From: Reinekea thalattae
GTDB lineage: Bacteria > Pseudomonadota > Gammaproteobacteria > Pseudomonadales > Natronospirillaceae
Reading direction: 5' to 3'
Length of the DNA stretch: 64,000 nucleotides
Assembly: GCF_008041945.1 (NCBI RefSeq)
Contig: NZ_VKAD01000001.1
Coordinates: forward strand, 1,426,001-1,490,000
Shown here: positions 37,699 through 46,016 of the stretch, in pieces
Position numbering within the stretch: position 1 is the stretch's first letter
How the letters are laid out: each line of letters begins with the position of its first letter
Notes under the pieces: generated by a model
Databases searched by the model: none
Seen by the model: the letters and a program-made list of their open reading frames with translations, nothing else
What the model was told of the DNA's origin: nothing
Translations under genes and position numbers: made by a program

Positions 37699-40655
37699 TG
37701 GTTTTTGATTGGGGCCAACTGGTATTAGCCACCATCATCTACATTGCGGTGTTGTTTTATATTGCCTACCTCGCCGAGCAGGGCAAAATTCCTGATAAAA
37801 TTTTAAAACACCCGCTGGTCTTTATTCTGGCCTTCGGTGTCTGCTGTAGCTCCTGGACCTTTTACGGTTCGGTTGGCATGGCCTACGAAATCCAACACGG
37901 TTATCTCGCCTTTTACTTAGGCGTCTCCATCCTATTGTTATTCTCGGCCATTATTATTCGGCCGCTCTTTACGCTGGCAAAAAACTATCAGCTTTCCTCT
38001 CTGGCGGATTTATTCGCTTTTCGTTATCGCTCACGCTGGGTTGGTTTACTCACCGCTCTGGGGGTGTTTTTAGCGGTGATGCCGTTATTAGCCCTGCAAA
38101 TTCAAGCGATTACCGATGTTATTGTAACGCTCGACCCAAACGCCCACACTCGCTCCATTGCTGCAACCGTCAGTGTCATTTTGCTCTACGTCACCATGCT
38201 ATTTGGTACGCGCAGCATTAAACCCAGTGAACGTCACCCAGGGCTTATTTTTGCACTGGCGATCGAATCGGCCTTTAAACTGGTGGTGCTGTTAATTATC
38301 GGCGTGGTTGCCAGCAGTGAAATAGGCGGTGGCCTTGGCTCTATGCAAACCTGGGCCAACTCGGTCGACGCAGAACTATTGCCTAGAGCCTTTATGAACC
38401 CAATGCAGTGGTTTTCGCTATTACTGCTGTTTGTTATTGCACCGTTGGTGCTGCCTCACCTGTTTCAAATTTTGTTCCGTGAAAGCGCCAAACCTGGGCG
38501 AATGCAATTTATTACTTGGGCTGCGCCGCTGTACGTCTTTTTGATGGCGTTACCTATTTTGCCAATTATGTGGGCTGGCGTTAAAACCGGCTCCAGCCTC
38601 AGCCCTGAGTATTTCACTCTCAGCGTTGGCCTTGCCCTAGAAAGCCCTGGCCTCATTTGGCTGACCTTTATTGGCGGTCTCTCTGCGGCTTCTGGTGTTA
38701 CTGTAATTGCGGCGCTGTCTATTTCCAGCATGCTGCTTAACCATCTAGTACTGCCATTTAACAAGCCTAAAAACGACAGTGATGTCTATCAATGGCTGAT
38801 CTGGTCCAGACGCATTCTCATCACCTTTGTGTTTGCCTCGATTTTTGGCTTTTATGTCTTTTTGAATCAGGTACATAATCAGTCGACGCTACTGATTACC
38901 TCCTATTCCGGCCTCGTACAGATGGCCCCGGGTTTGGTCGGGCTGCTTTTTTGGAGTCGAGCTAACCATAAAGCCTTTATTGTCGGCGTCACCCTTGGTT
39001 TATTTTTCTGGGTTATCTGGCAGCTGGCGCCAGTGTTGAGCGACAGTTTATCGTTAGTCAGCCGCTTACCATTACAGTTTGCTATTGATCGTGATAACTG
39101 GACTGAGGTGGTGTTCTATTCATTAAGCCTCAATACAGTCGCCTTTATCATCACTGCGCTGATCACTAAACCTACCGAAGCAGAACAGGCTGCTGCTGAA
39201 ATCTGCGTTATCAGCCGAGTCGACCGACGCCAGCGCTTGCCGCTGAAAGCTAAAAATGCCCGTGAATTTATCGAAGCATTAGCGCGCCCACTTGGCCAAG
39301 TCATGGCTGAACGTGAAGTGCAACGAGCGCTCACCAAGCTGCGACTCGACTTAAGTGAATATCGGCCTTATGCCCTGCGTCGATTACGCGACACCATTGA
39401 AGCCAACTTATCTGGCTTGATGGGGCCTTCTGTAGCTCAAGCCACTGTTTCGCACTATTTGCCTTACGAACAGGTCGAAGCGGTACGCAGTGAAGACATT
39501 CACTTTTTAGAACAGAATTTAGACAACTACCACTTTCAACTCAGTGGCATGGCCGCCGAACTCGATCGGCTGCGCCGACATCACCGAGAAACACTCTACC
39601 GGCTGCCGATTGGTGTCTGCTCACTGACCTCTGATGGTGAAATCTTGCTGTGGAATCAGGTGATGACCAAACTCACCAACATCGAAGAAGAACAAGCCAT
39701 CGGCGCAAAGGCGGACTCCTTACCCGATCCTTGGTATAAATTGTTCGATAACTTTATCAACGGTCACGACGAAAAAATCACCATCGAACAAGAAAACCCC
39801 AGCGATCCGCGCAATAATCGTTGGTTTAGTCTGCATAAAACCAGCTTTGGTAAAGCCAGCACCGACCTCAACGAAGGCATCATTTTGCTGCTCGAAGACG
39901 AAACCGAATACAAGCGTTTAGAGTCAGAGCTGGTGCATTCAGAGCGGCTCGCCTCCATTGGTCAGCTGGCCGCAGGCATTGCGCATGAGATTGGTAATCC
40001 AATCACTGGGATCGATTGCTTAGCGCAGGATTTAAAGTACGCCACCAGCCAAGACGACATTATTGATATTGGCGAACAGATACGGCTGCAAACCGAGCGC
40101 GTCACCAAAATTGTACGCTCACTGGTCAACTTCTCTCACTCTGGCTCGGAAAACGGCAAGTCTGGCAACCATCCGCATTCCTTGCGCCAAATCGTGCAGG
40201 ATGCGATGGATCTACTGGCGCTATCACGTGACGAAAACCAGGTTCATTTCGTTAATAAAGTTGACCCCAGTTACGAAGTGATTTGCGAACCACAACGTTT
40301 GGCGCAAGTCTTTATTAACCTGCTCGGTAATGCGCGCGACGCGAGCCCTGCTAATGAAGCGGTGGTTGTCGATGCCAGCATTGAGCCAAAACGTGAAACC
40401 TTGAGTATTACCGTAACCGACCGTGGCACCGGCATCGCCGAAGATGTCATCGATCACATTTTCGACCCATTCTTCACCACCAAAGAGGTCGGCAAGGGTA
40501 CCGGACTTGGGCTTTTCCTCTCCTACACCATTGTTGAAGAGCATTACGGCCACATTAGTGTGAAATCTCCGGCTTATTTACTTGAAGGTGTTGGAACTCA
40601 ATTCACGATTAGGCTACCCTTGCACAGCAATACTGTTACCCTAGGTAACAATTAA
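37698..40655 (+). CDS. cbrA: Sensor histidine kinase CbrA (transporter-kinase fusion)
   Basis: A 985-residue sensor (Pseudomonas CbrA about 983). Residues 1 to about 490 form a sodium/solute symporter-like (SLC5) membrane domain with about 13 helices. Then follow a linker, a PAS domain (about 630-740), the dimerisation/phosphorylation helix with the H-box GIAHEIGNPITGIDC (His near 763), and an ATPase domain with FINLLGNARDAS (N box), TDRGTGIAEDV, FDPFFTTKE and GTGLGLFLS. CbrA phosphorylates CbrB and controls the carbon/nitrogen balance; in Pseudomonas its transporter domain binds histidine. Confidence 0.95.
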   Translation: MVFDWGQLVLATIIYIAVLFYIAYLAEQGKIPDKILKHPLVFILAFGVCCSSWTFYGSVGMAYEIQHGYLAFYLGVSILLLFSAIIIRPLFTLAKNYQLSSLADLFAFRYRSRWVGLLTALGVFLAVMPLLALQIQAITDVIVTLDPNAHTRSIAATVSVILLYVTMLFGTRSIKPSERHPGLIFALAIESAFKLVVLLIIGVVASSEIGGGLGSMQTWANSVDAELLPRAFMNPMQWFSLLLLFVIAPLVLPHLFQILFRESAKPGRMQFITWAAPLYVFLMALPILPIMWAGVKTGSSLSPEYFTLSVGLALESPGLIWLTFIGGLSAASGVTVIAALSISSMLLNHLVLPFNKPKNDSDVYQWLIWSRRILITFVFASIFGFYVFLNQVHNQSTLLITSYSGLVQMAPGLVGLLFWSRANHKAFIVGVTLGLFFWVIWQLAPVLSDSLSLVSRLPLQFAIDRDNWTEVVFYSLSLNTVAFIITALITKPTEAEQAAAEICVISRVDRRQRLPLKAKNAREFIEALARPLGQVMAEREVQRALTKLRLDLSEYRPYALRRLRDTIEANLSGLMGPSVAQATVSHYLPYEQVEAVRSEDIHFLEQNLDNYHFQLSGMAAELDRLRRHHRETLYRLPIGVCSLTSDGEILLWNQVMTKLTNIEEEQAIGAKADSLPDPWYKLFDNFINGHDEKITIEQENPSDPRNNRWFSLHKTSFGKASTDLNEGIILLLEDETEYKRLESELVHSERLASIGQLAAGIAHEIGNPITGIDCLAQDLKYATSQDDIIDIGEQIRLQTERVTKIVRSLVNFSHSGSENGKSGNHPHSLRQIVQDAMDLLALSRDENQVHFVNKVDPSYEVICEPQRLAQVFINLLGNARDASPANEAVVVDASIEPKRETLSITVTDRGTGIAEDVIDHIFDPFFTTKEVGKGTGLGLFLSYTIVEEHYGHISVKSPAYLLEGVGTQFTIRLPLHSNTVTLGNN
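40634..40650. promoter_or_regulatory. TGTTACC-GGTAACA palindrome at the end of cbrA
   Basis: TGTTACCCTAGGTAACA is a perfect dyad with 7-bp arms and a 3-bp centre, 69 bp before the cbrB ATG and inside the last codons of cbrA. The same GTAACA word occurs three times upstream of the sigma-54 promoter after cbrB. It is a candidate CbrB (autoregulatory) operator; this is inference. Confidence 0.5.
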
Positions 40656-40718
40656 ATCGCTACATAAAGCAATATAACAACAATAACATCACTGTTCGCC
40701 AGAGCTTTGGAGGTCTGT

Positions 40719-42176
40719 ATGGGCAATATTCTCATCGTAGAAGACGAGAGCATTATTCGGTCGGCACTAAAACGACTATTGGAACGCAACAAATACCAAG
40801 TCACCGAAGCTGAATCGGTCGCCGAAGCCTTACAGAACGACCTCAACACTTTTGACCTCATTATTTCTGATCTACGACTACCTGGCGCGCCCGGTACCGA
40901 CCTGATCTCTGCAGCCGAAAAAACCCAAGTTTTGATCATGACCAGTTACGCCAGTATGAAATCGGCCGTTAACGCCATGAAACTGGGGGCCGTCGACTAT
41001 ATTGCCAAGCCGTTCGATCACGAAGATATGATTCGCACGGTAAGACGAATTATTGAAGAGGCGCGTAATAAACAAAATGCGCCAATACCAGAAGACCAAG
41101 CCGATGGCGAAAGCACCGCTGAGCCTGAGGTATTTCTTGAACGGGACGACAAACGCGCCGCACTCGGTGGGCTGGTTGGCAGCTGCGAGCCAATGCAGCA
41201 GCTTTACAAACGTATTCTAAAAGTCGCACCTGCGGACATCACCGTACTTATTCAAGGCGAGTCTGGTACCGGTAAAGAGCTGGCCGCCAAAGCCATTCAC
41301 GATTACAGCGAACGCAAAGACAACCCAATGATTTCGGTTAACTGCGCCGCCATCCCTGAAAGCCTGATTGAATCTGAATTATTCGGGCACGAGAAAGGCG
41401 CCTTTACCGGAGCCAGCGCAGCCCGCCAAGGCCTTATTGAAGCGGCGGAAGGTGGCACACTATTTTTAGATGAAATTGGCGAATTGCCAATCGAAGCTCA
41501 AGCTCGCTTGCTGCGTGTTTTGCAAGAAAACGAGATTCGACGAGTCGGTTCAGTACAAGCGACTAAGATCAACATCCGGCTTATTGCAGCGACGCACCGC
41601 GACCTGAAAAAGCTGGTAAAAGAAGGCCTGTTCCGTGAAGACCTTTATTACCGTCTGCAAGTCATCGAAATCGCACTGCCACCATTACGCGAACGAATGG
41701 GTGATGTTATCGATATTGCCGAACATTTAGTCAATAAACACTGTAAACGCTTAAAACTCAGCAAAATACTGCGTCTGACCAGTAATTCACGCAAGCTAAT
41801 GCGCAAATACGACTGGCCCGGTAACGTTCGGGAACTAGAGAATGCGATACAGCGAGCCATTATTTTATCGGATGACGGCCGGCTGCATAGCGCCGACCTC
41901 GGCATCTCTCAAGACGACTGGGAAATTCCAGCAACCTTCACCAACCAACAGGCGGTTCCTATCGCTGCAGTTAGTGATACATCCGATACTGAGCAAACAG
42001 AGCAAGACAGCGATGACCTTTCGCTAGAAAGCTACTTCCAACACTTTGTGCTTGAACACCAAGAATCAATGTCCGAAACCGAGCTGGCGCAAAAACTAGG
42101 CATTAGTCGAAAATGCTTATGGGAGCGCCGACAACGGCTCGGCATTCCTCGGGCAAAAAAAGTAGCTGCTCGCTAA
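40719..42176 (+). CDS. cbrB: NtrC-family response regulator CbrB
   Basis: About 485 residues; ATG 40719 follows GGAGG at 40709-40713. The receiver domain has the phospho-acceptor Asp near residue 51 ([10 protein letters not shown]). The sigma-54 AAA+ domain shows Walker A GESGTGKE, the sigma-54 contact loop GAFTGA, and FLDEIGELP. The C-terminal Fis-type helix-turn-helix reads [22 protein letters not shown]. It activates sigma-54 promoters when phosphorylated by CbrA. In Pseudomonas its main target is the crcZ small RNA gene immediately downstream; a matching promoter is present here. Confidence 0.96.
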   Translation: MGNILIVEDESIIRSALKRLLERNKYQVTEAESVAEALQNDLNTFDLIISDLRLPGAPGTDLISAAEKTQVLIMTSYASMKSAVNAMKLGAVDYIAKPFDHEDMIRTVRRIIEEARNKQNAPIPEDQADGESTAEPEVFLERDDKRAALGGLVGSCEPMQQLYKRILKVAPADITVLIQGESGTGKELAAKAIHDYSERKDNPMISVNCAAIPESLIESELFGHEKGAFTGASAARQGLIEAAEGGTLFLDEIGELPIEAQARLLRVLQENEIRRVGSVQATKINIRLIAATHRDLKKLVKEGLFREDLYYRLQVIEIALPPLRERMGDVIDIAEHLVNKHCKRLKLSKILRLTSNSRKLMRKYDWPGNVRELENAIQRAIILSDDGRLHSADLGISQDDWEIPATFTNQQAVPIAAVSDTSDTEQTEQDSDDLSLESYFQHFVLEHQESMSETELAQKLGISRKCLWERRQRLGIPRAKKVAAR

Positions 42177-42214
42177 ACCCGAAGCCAAATCCCTTTAGTC
42201 AAACCTTCCTTCTC

Positions 42215-42249
42215 ATAGCGTGCCGCGGATTAGATAAACGGCACGCTAT
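42215..42249 (+). terminator. Hairpin after cbrB
   Basis: Perfect 11-bp arms ATAGCGTGCCG (42215-42225) and CGGCACGCTAT (42239-42249) with a 13-nt loop, 38 bp after the cbrB stop. No T-run follows, so it may mark the mRNA end rather than be an efficient intrinsic terminator. Confidence 0.6.
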
Positions 42250-42394
42250 TGAACCACTCGTCACACTGCCAAAACGGCGACTCTTTACACGGCAGCACCG
42301 GTAAATAAACGACGCTTTAACGCCACTATTATTAAAGTGCGATTAAGCTGAGGCTATTAGGTCGGGCACAGATAACCCCAAAAAGAGCAGAAAA

Positions 42395-42507
42395 ATCACT
42401 CGGTAACACTTTTTGCTTTTACGCACACATAAAACAACAGCGTTCAACTGCCAGCCCTTGAATTTAAAGGCTTACAGCTAAAAAACACCGAGTGATCTCG
42501 GCGCTTT
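42395..42507 (+). promoter_or_regulatory. Terminator/antiterminator-like alternative hairpins
   Basis: ATCACTCGGT (42395-42404) can pair with ACCGAGTGAT (42487-42496). The same right arm can instead form CCGAG-TGAT-CTCGG (42488-42501), followed by CGCTTTT. The two foldings exclude each other, as in attenuators. Whether this region is transcribed is not known. Confidence 0.4.
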
Positions 42508-42592
42508 TGCAGTAACAGAACAGCGGTAACACCACTGTTCAATTTTTAACCTATCACATATAAGCTATTGATTTTAAAGAGGTTTTAAAATA

Positions 42593-42608
42593 TGGCACAC
42601 CAAATGCT
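42593..42608 (+). promoter_or_regulatory. Sigma-54 (-24/-12) promoter downstream of cbrB
   Basis: TGGCACACCAAATGCT fits the sigma-54 consensus TGGCACG-N4-TTGC: GG at 42594-42595 and GC at 42606-42607 are exactly 10 bp apart, and the TGGCAC element is perfect. The start of transcription is expected at about 42618-42621. GTAACA words 62-190 bp upstream would be in enhancer range for CbrB. Confidence 0.82.
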
Positions 42609-42783
42609 ATATACCTAGGTGTAACAAAGGCAAATCCACTATAAAAACAAAAATAGGATGCCTTCTATACAAAGCCTCATCTAAAAATAAAAATAAGAGG
42701 CTCTTTACATTGAGCAACATAAAATAAAAATAATAATCTATAAGAATAATAAGCTCAGACGATCTCGATGAAAGCAACATTAC

Positions 42784-42803
42784 AGCCGGCAACACTGCCG
42801 GCT
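42784..42803 (+). other. GC-rich hairpin inside the candidate sRNA
   Basis: Seven-bp arms AGCCGGC and GCCGGCT with a 6-nt loop. It lies between the A-rich tracts and the 17-bp repeats. It lacks a T-run (GGCTACTCTT follows) and may be a structural or processing element, or a weak terminator. Confidence 0.7.
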
Positions 42804-42807
42804 GGCT

Positions 42808-42943
42808 ACTCTTAACAATTACAAACTCTTAACAATTAAAAGCTCTTATCAATTACAAACGCTTACCAATCAAAAACACTTACCAATCAAAAACACTTAC
42901 CAATCAAAAACACTTACCAATCAAAAGCTCTTGCCTATCAAAC
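42808..42943 (+). repeat. Eight tandem 17-bp repeats, G-poor
   Basis: Eight units of exactly 17 bp without gaps, starting at 42808, 42825, 42842, 42859, 42876, 42893, 42910 and 42927. The central four are ACACTTACCAATCAAAA with one change in the first. The outer ones differ more (for example ACTCTTAACAATTACAA). The strand given is almost free of G, so the RNA would be single-stranded. Confidence 0.97.
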
Positions 42944-43095
42944 ATATTGTAGAAGCCAGCAATAAACAGCCTGACCAAAACCATTAACAAACGCTCTTAG
43001 CATTTTCATTGCAACTGATTCTAGAAGCCATTGCGACCAAATAGACAACTGCGAACCTAAAAACGCCCTCACCTTGACGGTCGTGGAATCTATCT

Positions 43096-43167
43096 GTTCT
43101 GGCCGATAACGGCATATTGGTTTTGGTCGATAGAAATGTATTTGTTTTGGTCGATAGTAGCCTAGCT
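43096..43167 (+). repeat. Three 24-bp repeats before pcnB
   Basis: Copies start at 43096, 43120 and 43144, sharing the core GTTTTGGTCGATA (first copy GTTCTGGCCGATA). They lie 60-130 bp upstream of pcnB. No promoter could be firmly placed. Role unknown; regulator binding is possible. Confidence 0.75.
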
Positions 43168-43226
43168 CGAATAAGTGCTATAAACTGCGCCACTTCTTAC
43201 AGCAAGCCTTTTAGACTCACTATTTC

Positions 43227-44570
43227 ATGGTCGTTAACTGGATAAAACGCTGGATCAACCAGCCTGAAAAACAATCGTTGTTGGTAGACATCTCTCGTGA
43301 TGATCACAAGGTGTCGCGCCGTAATGTCAGCCACAATGCCCTCAAGGTACTTTATCGCCTACAAAACTCAGGCTACGAAGCCTATTTAGTCGGCGGCTGC
43401 GTGCGAGACATACAACTGGGTTTATCACCAAAAGATTTCGACGTTGCCACTAACGCAACGCCCGAGGATGTTCGCAAACTCTTCACCAACTCCCGAATTA
43501 TCGGTCGCCGTTTCCGTATTGTGCACGTTAACTTTGGTCGAGAAGTTATCGAAGTCACCACCTTTCGTGGTCAGGCAGACAAAGGCGGCTCTGATCAAAA
43601 ACAGACTTCCGAAGGTATGTTGGTACGCGACAACGTCTACGGCAGCTTAGAAGATGACGCCCAACGGCGTGACTTTACTATTAATGCGATGTACTACACC
43701 GCCAAAGATTTCTCCATTAAAGCCTACCCTCAAAGTATGCGGGATTTAGCCGAGCGTAAAATACGCATCATTGGCGATGCCGAAACTCGTTATCGCGAAG
43801 ATCCGGTTCGTATGCTTCGTGCGATTCGCTTTGCGGCTAAATTAGGTTTTAGCATTGAAGAGAAAACTCGCCAGCCGATTGCTAAACAGGCCAACCTGTT
43901 AGCCAACATTGCGCCGGCGCGGCTGTTTGATGAAGTCATCAAGCTGCTGATGAATGGTCAGGGCTTAAAAACTTGGCAGGCGATGCAACAGCACAAGCTT
44001 GATCAACCCTTATTTCCGCTCAGCTGCCAAGCCATAAAGCAAAGCAAAACACTCGATTACGATGCCTTTATTGCTCAAGCATTGGTCAACACCGATGCCC
44101 GAGTTAATGCTGGCAAACCGGTCACTCCGGCATTCTTGTATGCGGCGCTACTGTGGCCTGCAGTGCGAGAGCAAGCCTTAACTAACATTAAAATGGGCTC
44201 GCCAGAAATGCCTGCTTGGCACAAAGCGATGGGCAGCGTACTGAGCGCACAAGTCAAAGTGATTGCCATTCCAAAACGCTTTTCATTACCAATGAAAGAG
44301 ATTTGGGAGTTGCAACTTAGACTAACCAAGCGCAGCCCAAAACGCGCCGAACAGCTACTTGGTCACCCTCGTTTCAGAGCCGCTTATGACTTTTTAGTAT
44401 TGCGTGAACAGGCCGGAGAAGCCTTAAACGGCTTAGGTCAATGGTGGACCGACTATCAAAATGCGCACCCAGAGCAACGGGCTAAAATTGCCGCCAATAG
44501 CCGCTCCGACCAGCCCAATAAACGCCGTCGCCGCCGACCACCTGCAAGTAAGCCATCTCAAGCATCATGA
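43227..44570 (+). CDS. pcnB: Poly(A) polymerase I
   Basis: A 447-residue class II nucleotidyltransferase that adds poly(A) tails to RNA 3' ends. It has the LVGGCVRDIQLGL motif, the catalytic DFDVATNATPEDV, the RRFRIVHV and RRDFTINAMYY segments and EDPVRMLRAIRFAAKLGF. The basic C-terminal tail (PNKRRRRRPPASK) is typical. It starts the pcnB-folK pair, overlapping folK by ATGA, and follows the candidate sRNA. Confidence 0.95.
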   Translation: MVVNWIKRWINQPEKQSLLVDISRDDHKVSRRNVSHNALKVLYRLQNSGYEAYLVGGCVRDIQLGLSPKDFDVATNATPEDVRKLFTNSRIIGRRFRIVHVNFGREVIEVTTFRGQADKGGSDQKQTSEGMLVRDNVYGSLEDDAQRRDFTINAMYYTAKDFSIKAYPQSMRDLAERKIRIIGDAETRYREDPVRMLRAIRFAAKLGFSIEEKTRQPIAKQANLLANIAPARLFDEVIKLLMNGQGLKTWQAMQQHKLDQPLFPLSCQAIKQSKTLDYDAFIAQALVNTDARVNAGKPVTPAFLYAALLWPAVREQALTNIKMGSPEMPAWHKAMGSVLSAQVKVIAIPKRFSLPMKEIWELQLRLTKRSPKRAEQLLGHPRFRAAYDFLVLREQAGEALNGLGQWWTDYQNAHPEQRAKIAANSRSDQPNKRRRRRPPASKPSQAS

Positions 44571-45052
44571 AAACGGCTTACATTGCTTTAGGCAGCAACC
44601 TTGATGTTCCAGCGAAGCACATAGAGCAAGCGCTGGAAGATCTCGCTCAACTGCCTGAAAGCAACCTAGTTGCCTGCTCAAACTGGTATAAAACCGAAGC
44701 CATTGGCGGCCCTGCAAATCAACCGGATTACATCAATGCTGCCTGCTGTTTAAGCACCGCGCTTGACCCTGGCTTACTGCTTCAAGAACTTCAAGCGATC
44801 GAGCAGCAGCATGGCCGACTGCGACTTGAACACTGGGGTCCTCGCACGCTCGATTTAGACATCATTTGGTATCAAGACATCGCCTGTCAGGATCCACTAC
44901 TGACGCTGCCACACCCTAGAGCCCACCAGCGCGCCTTTGTGCTACAACCCTTACTCGATCTCAATGCTGAATTTCCACTACAGGGACATTCTCTGAGCCA
45001 TTGGCGACAGCAACTGCATGATCAGCGAATCGAACAGATCAGCTTGGCGTAA
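44567..45052 (+). CDS. folK: Hydroxymethyldihydropterin pyrophosphokinase
   Basis: A 161-residue HPPK of folate synthesis. Diagnostic segments are YIALGSNLDVPAKHIEQAL, WGPRTLDLDIIWY (metal-binding Asp pair) and LPHPRAHQRAFVLQPLLDL. It transfers pyrophosphate from ATP to 6-hydroxymethyl-dihydropterin. It overlaps pcnB by 4 bp and precedes panB, as in other gammaproteobacteria. Confidence 0.95.
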   Translation: MKTAYIALGSNLDVPAKHIEQALEDLAQLPESNLVACSNWYKTEAIGGPANQPDYINAACCLSTALDPGLLLQELQAIEQQHGRLRLEHWGPRTLDLDIIWYQDIACQDPLLTLPHPRAHQRAFVLQPLLDLNAEFPLQGHSLSHWRQQLHDQRIEQISLA

Positions 45053-45147
45053 TCAGATCAAGGTCTTAGCTCACTGAGCTTAACCACTATTGACATCTGA
45101 AAGCCAAATCGTAAACATTCCCCGTCCTCATCACAGTGAAGAACAGC

Positions 45148-45945
45148 ATGACAAAAACAATGACAGTCGCGAGTCTGAAAAAAATGACCGCCGACGGTGA
45201 AAAATTCACCATGTTAACGGCCTACGACGCCACCTTTGCTCAGCTATTATCAAGCGCGGGTGTTGAAACACTTTTAATTGGCGACTCGCTAGGCATGGTC
45301 ATACAGGGTCAGCATTCAACCTTACCAGTCAGTGTTGATGAAATGGTTTACCACACCCAAGCCGTAGCACGCGGCAATCAAGGCGCACTGTTAGTCGCCG
45401 ACATGCCATTTAATTCTTACGGCACGACCGAACAATGCTTAGCAACGGCTGGCAAACTGATGCAGGCCGGTGCTCATATGGTCAAACTTGAAGGCGGCGA
45501 CTGGCTCTGCGAATCGATTACGGCAATGAGCCGCATGGGCATTCCAAGCTGTGTACACATGGGACTGACACCGCAATCGGTGAACAAGTTTGGCGGCTAC
45601 AAGGTTCAAGGCCGAGATAACGATGCTGCACAAAGCATGATCGACCAAGCATTGGCCGTGGCCAACGCTGGCGCTGATTTTATTCTGTTAGAATGCGTCC
45701 CGGCTTCACTTGCCAAGGCGATTACTGAGGCAGTACCGGTACCGGTTATCGGCATTGGTGCCGGCAAAGACACCGACGCCCAAGTACTGGTGTGTTACGA
45801 CATGCTTGGTTTAACCCAGCATCGCATGCCTAAGTTTGTTAAAAACTACATGCTCGAACATCATAACTACCAGTCTGCCGTCAAAGCCTATATTGACGAA
45901 GTTAAGGCTCAGACGTTTCCTGCGGCTGAGCACGAGTTTGACTAG
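45148..45945 (+). CDS. panB: Ketopantoate hydroxymethyltransferase
   Basis: About 265 residues. The ATG at 45148 (MTKTMTVASLKKM) is used; a GTG at 45136 is an alternative. TIM-barrel motifs are MLTAYDATFAQLL, LLIGDSLGMVIQG, VKLEGG and PVIGIGAG. It makes ketopantoate from 2-oxoisovalerate and methylene-tetrahydrofolate. Downstream are panC and panD, so the window carries all three of these pantothenate genes together. Confidence 0.96.
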   Translation: MTKTMTVASLKKMTADGEKFTMLTAYDATFAQLLSSAGVETLLIGDSLGMVIQGQHSTLPVSVDEMVYHTQAVARGNQGALLVADMPFNSYGTTEQCLATAGKLMQAGAHMVKLEGGDWLCESITAMSRMGIPSCVHMGLTPQSVNKFGGYKVQGRDNDAAQSMIDQALAVANAGADFILLECVPASLAKAITEAVPVPVIGIGAGKDTDAQVLVCYDMLGLTQHRMPKFVKNYMLEHHNYQSAVKAYIDEVKAQTFPAAEHEFD

Positions 45946-46016
45946 GCGCGAATTATTCGCGCAGTGAGCCAGACCTATTTCCTTTATTAGCGCCAAATCA
46001 GTTAGGTACTTATTAC

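Larger units (their letters stand above)
42177..42592 (+). other. Non-coding stretch after cbrB, upstream of the sigma-54 promoter
   Basis: This 416-bp stretch has no credible protein gene. It contains an 11-bp-stem hairpin near the cbrB end, three GTAACA words (42403-42408, 42512-42517, 42526-42531), a 10-bp inverted repeat (42395-42404 / 42487-42496) and a small terminator-like hairpin. It is likely the cbrB 3' untranslated region and terminator plus the enhancer region of the promoter at 42593. Confidence 0.6.
42619..42960 (+). ncRNA. Candidate CrcZ-like Hfq/Crc decoy RNA
   Basis: The region after the sigma-54 promoter has no credible open frame and is very A-rich. It holds four tracts made of ARN triplets (42643-42657, 42683-42700, 42721-42737, 42742-42753), one shown in the loop of an AGCCTC/GAGGCT hairpin (42673-42702), then a GC-rich hairpin (42784-42803), then eight 17-bp repeats nearly free of G (42808-42943). 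In Pseudomonas the CbrB-activated RNA CrcZ lies in exactly this place, between cbrB and pcnB, and sequesters Hfq/Crc with A-rich motifs. The 5' end is predicted from the promoter; the 3' end is uncertain, since no clear terminator is seen before pcnB. Confidence 0.7.

Noticed and set aside
42113-42304. A 63-codon frame after cbrB as a small gene
   Set aside because: It begins inside cbrB, covers the hairpin at 42215-42249, and has no ribosome site or recognisable features.
42808-42943. The 17-bp repeats as a CRISPR array
   Set aside because: The units are joined without spacers, are shorter than CRISPR repeats, and no cas genes are near.
42984-43193. Minus-strand frame with LLSTKTN repeats
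   Set aside because: The protein repeats come from the 24-bp DNA repeats; no ribosome site and no known family.
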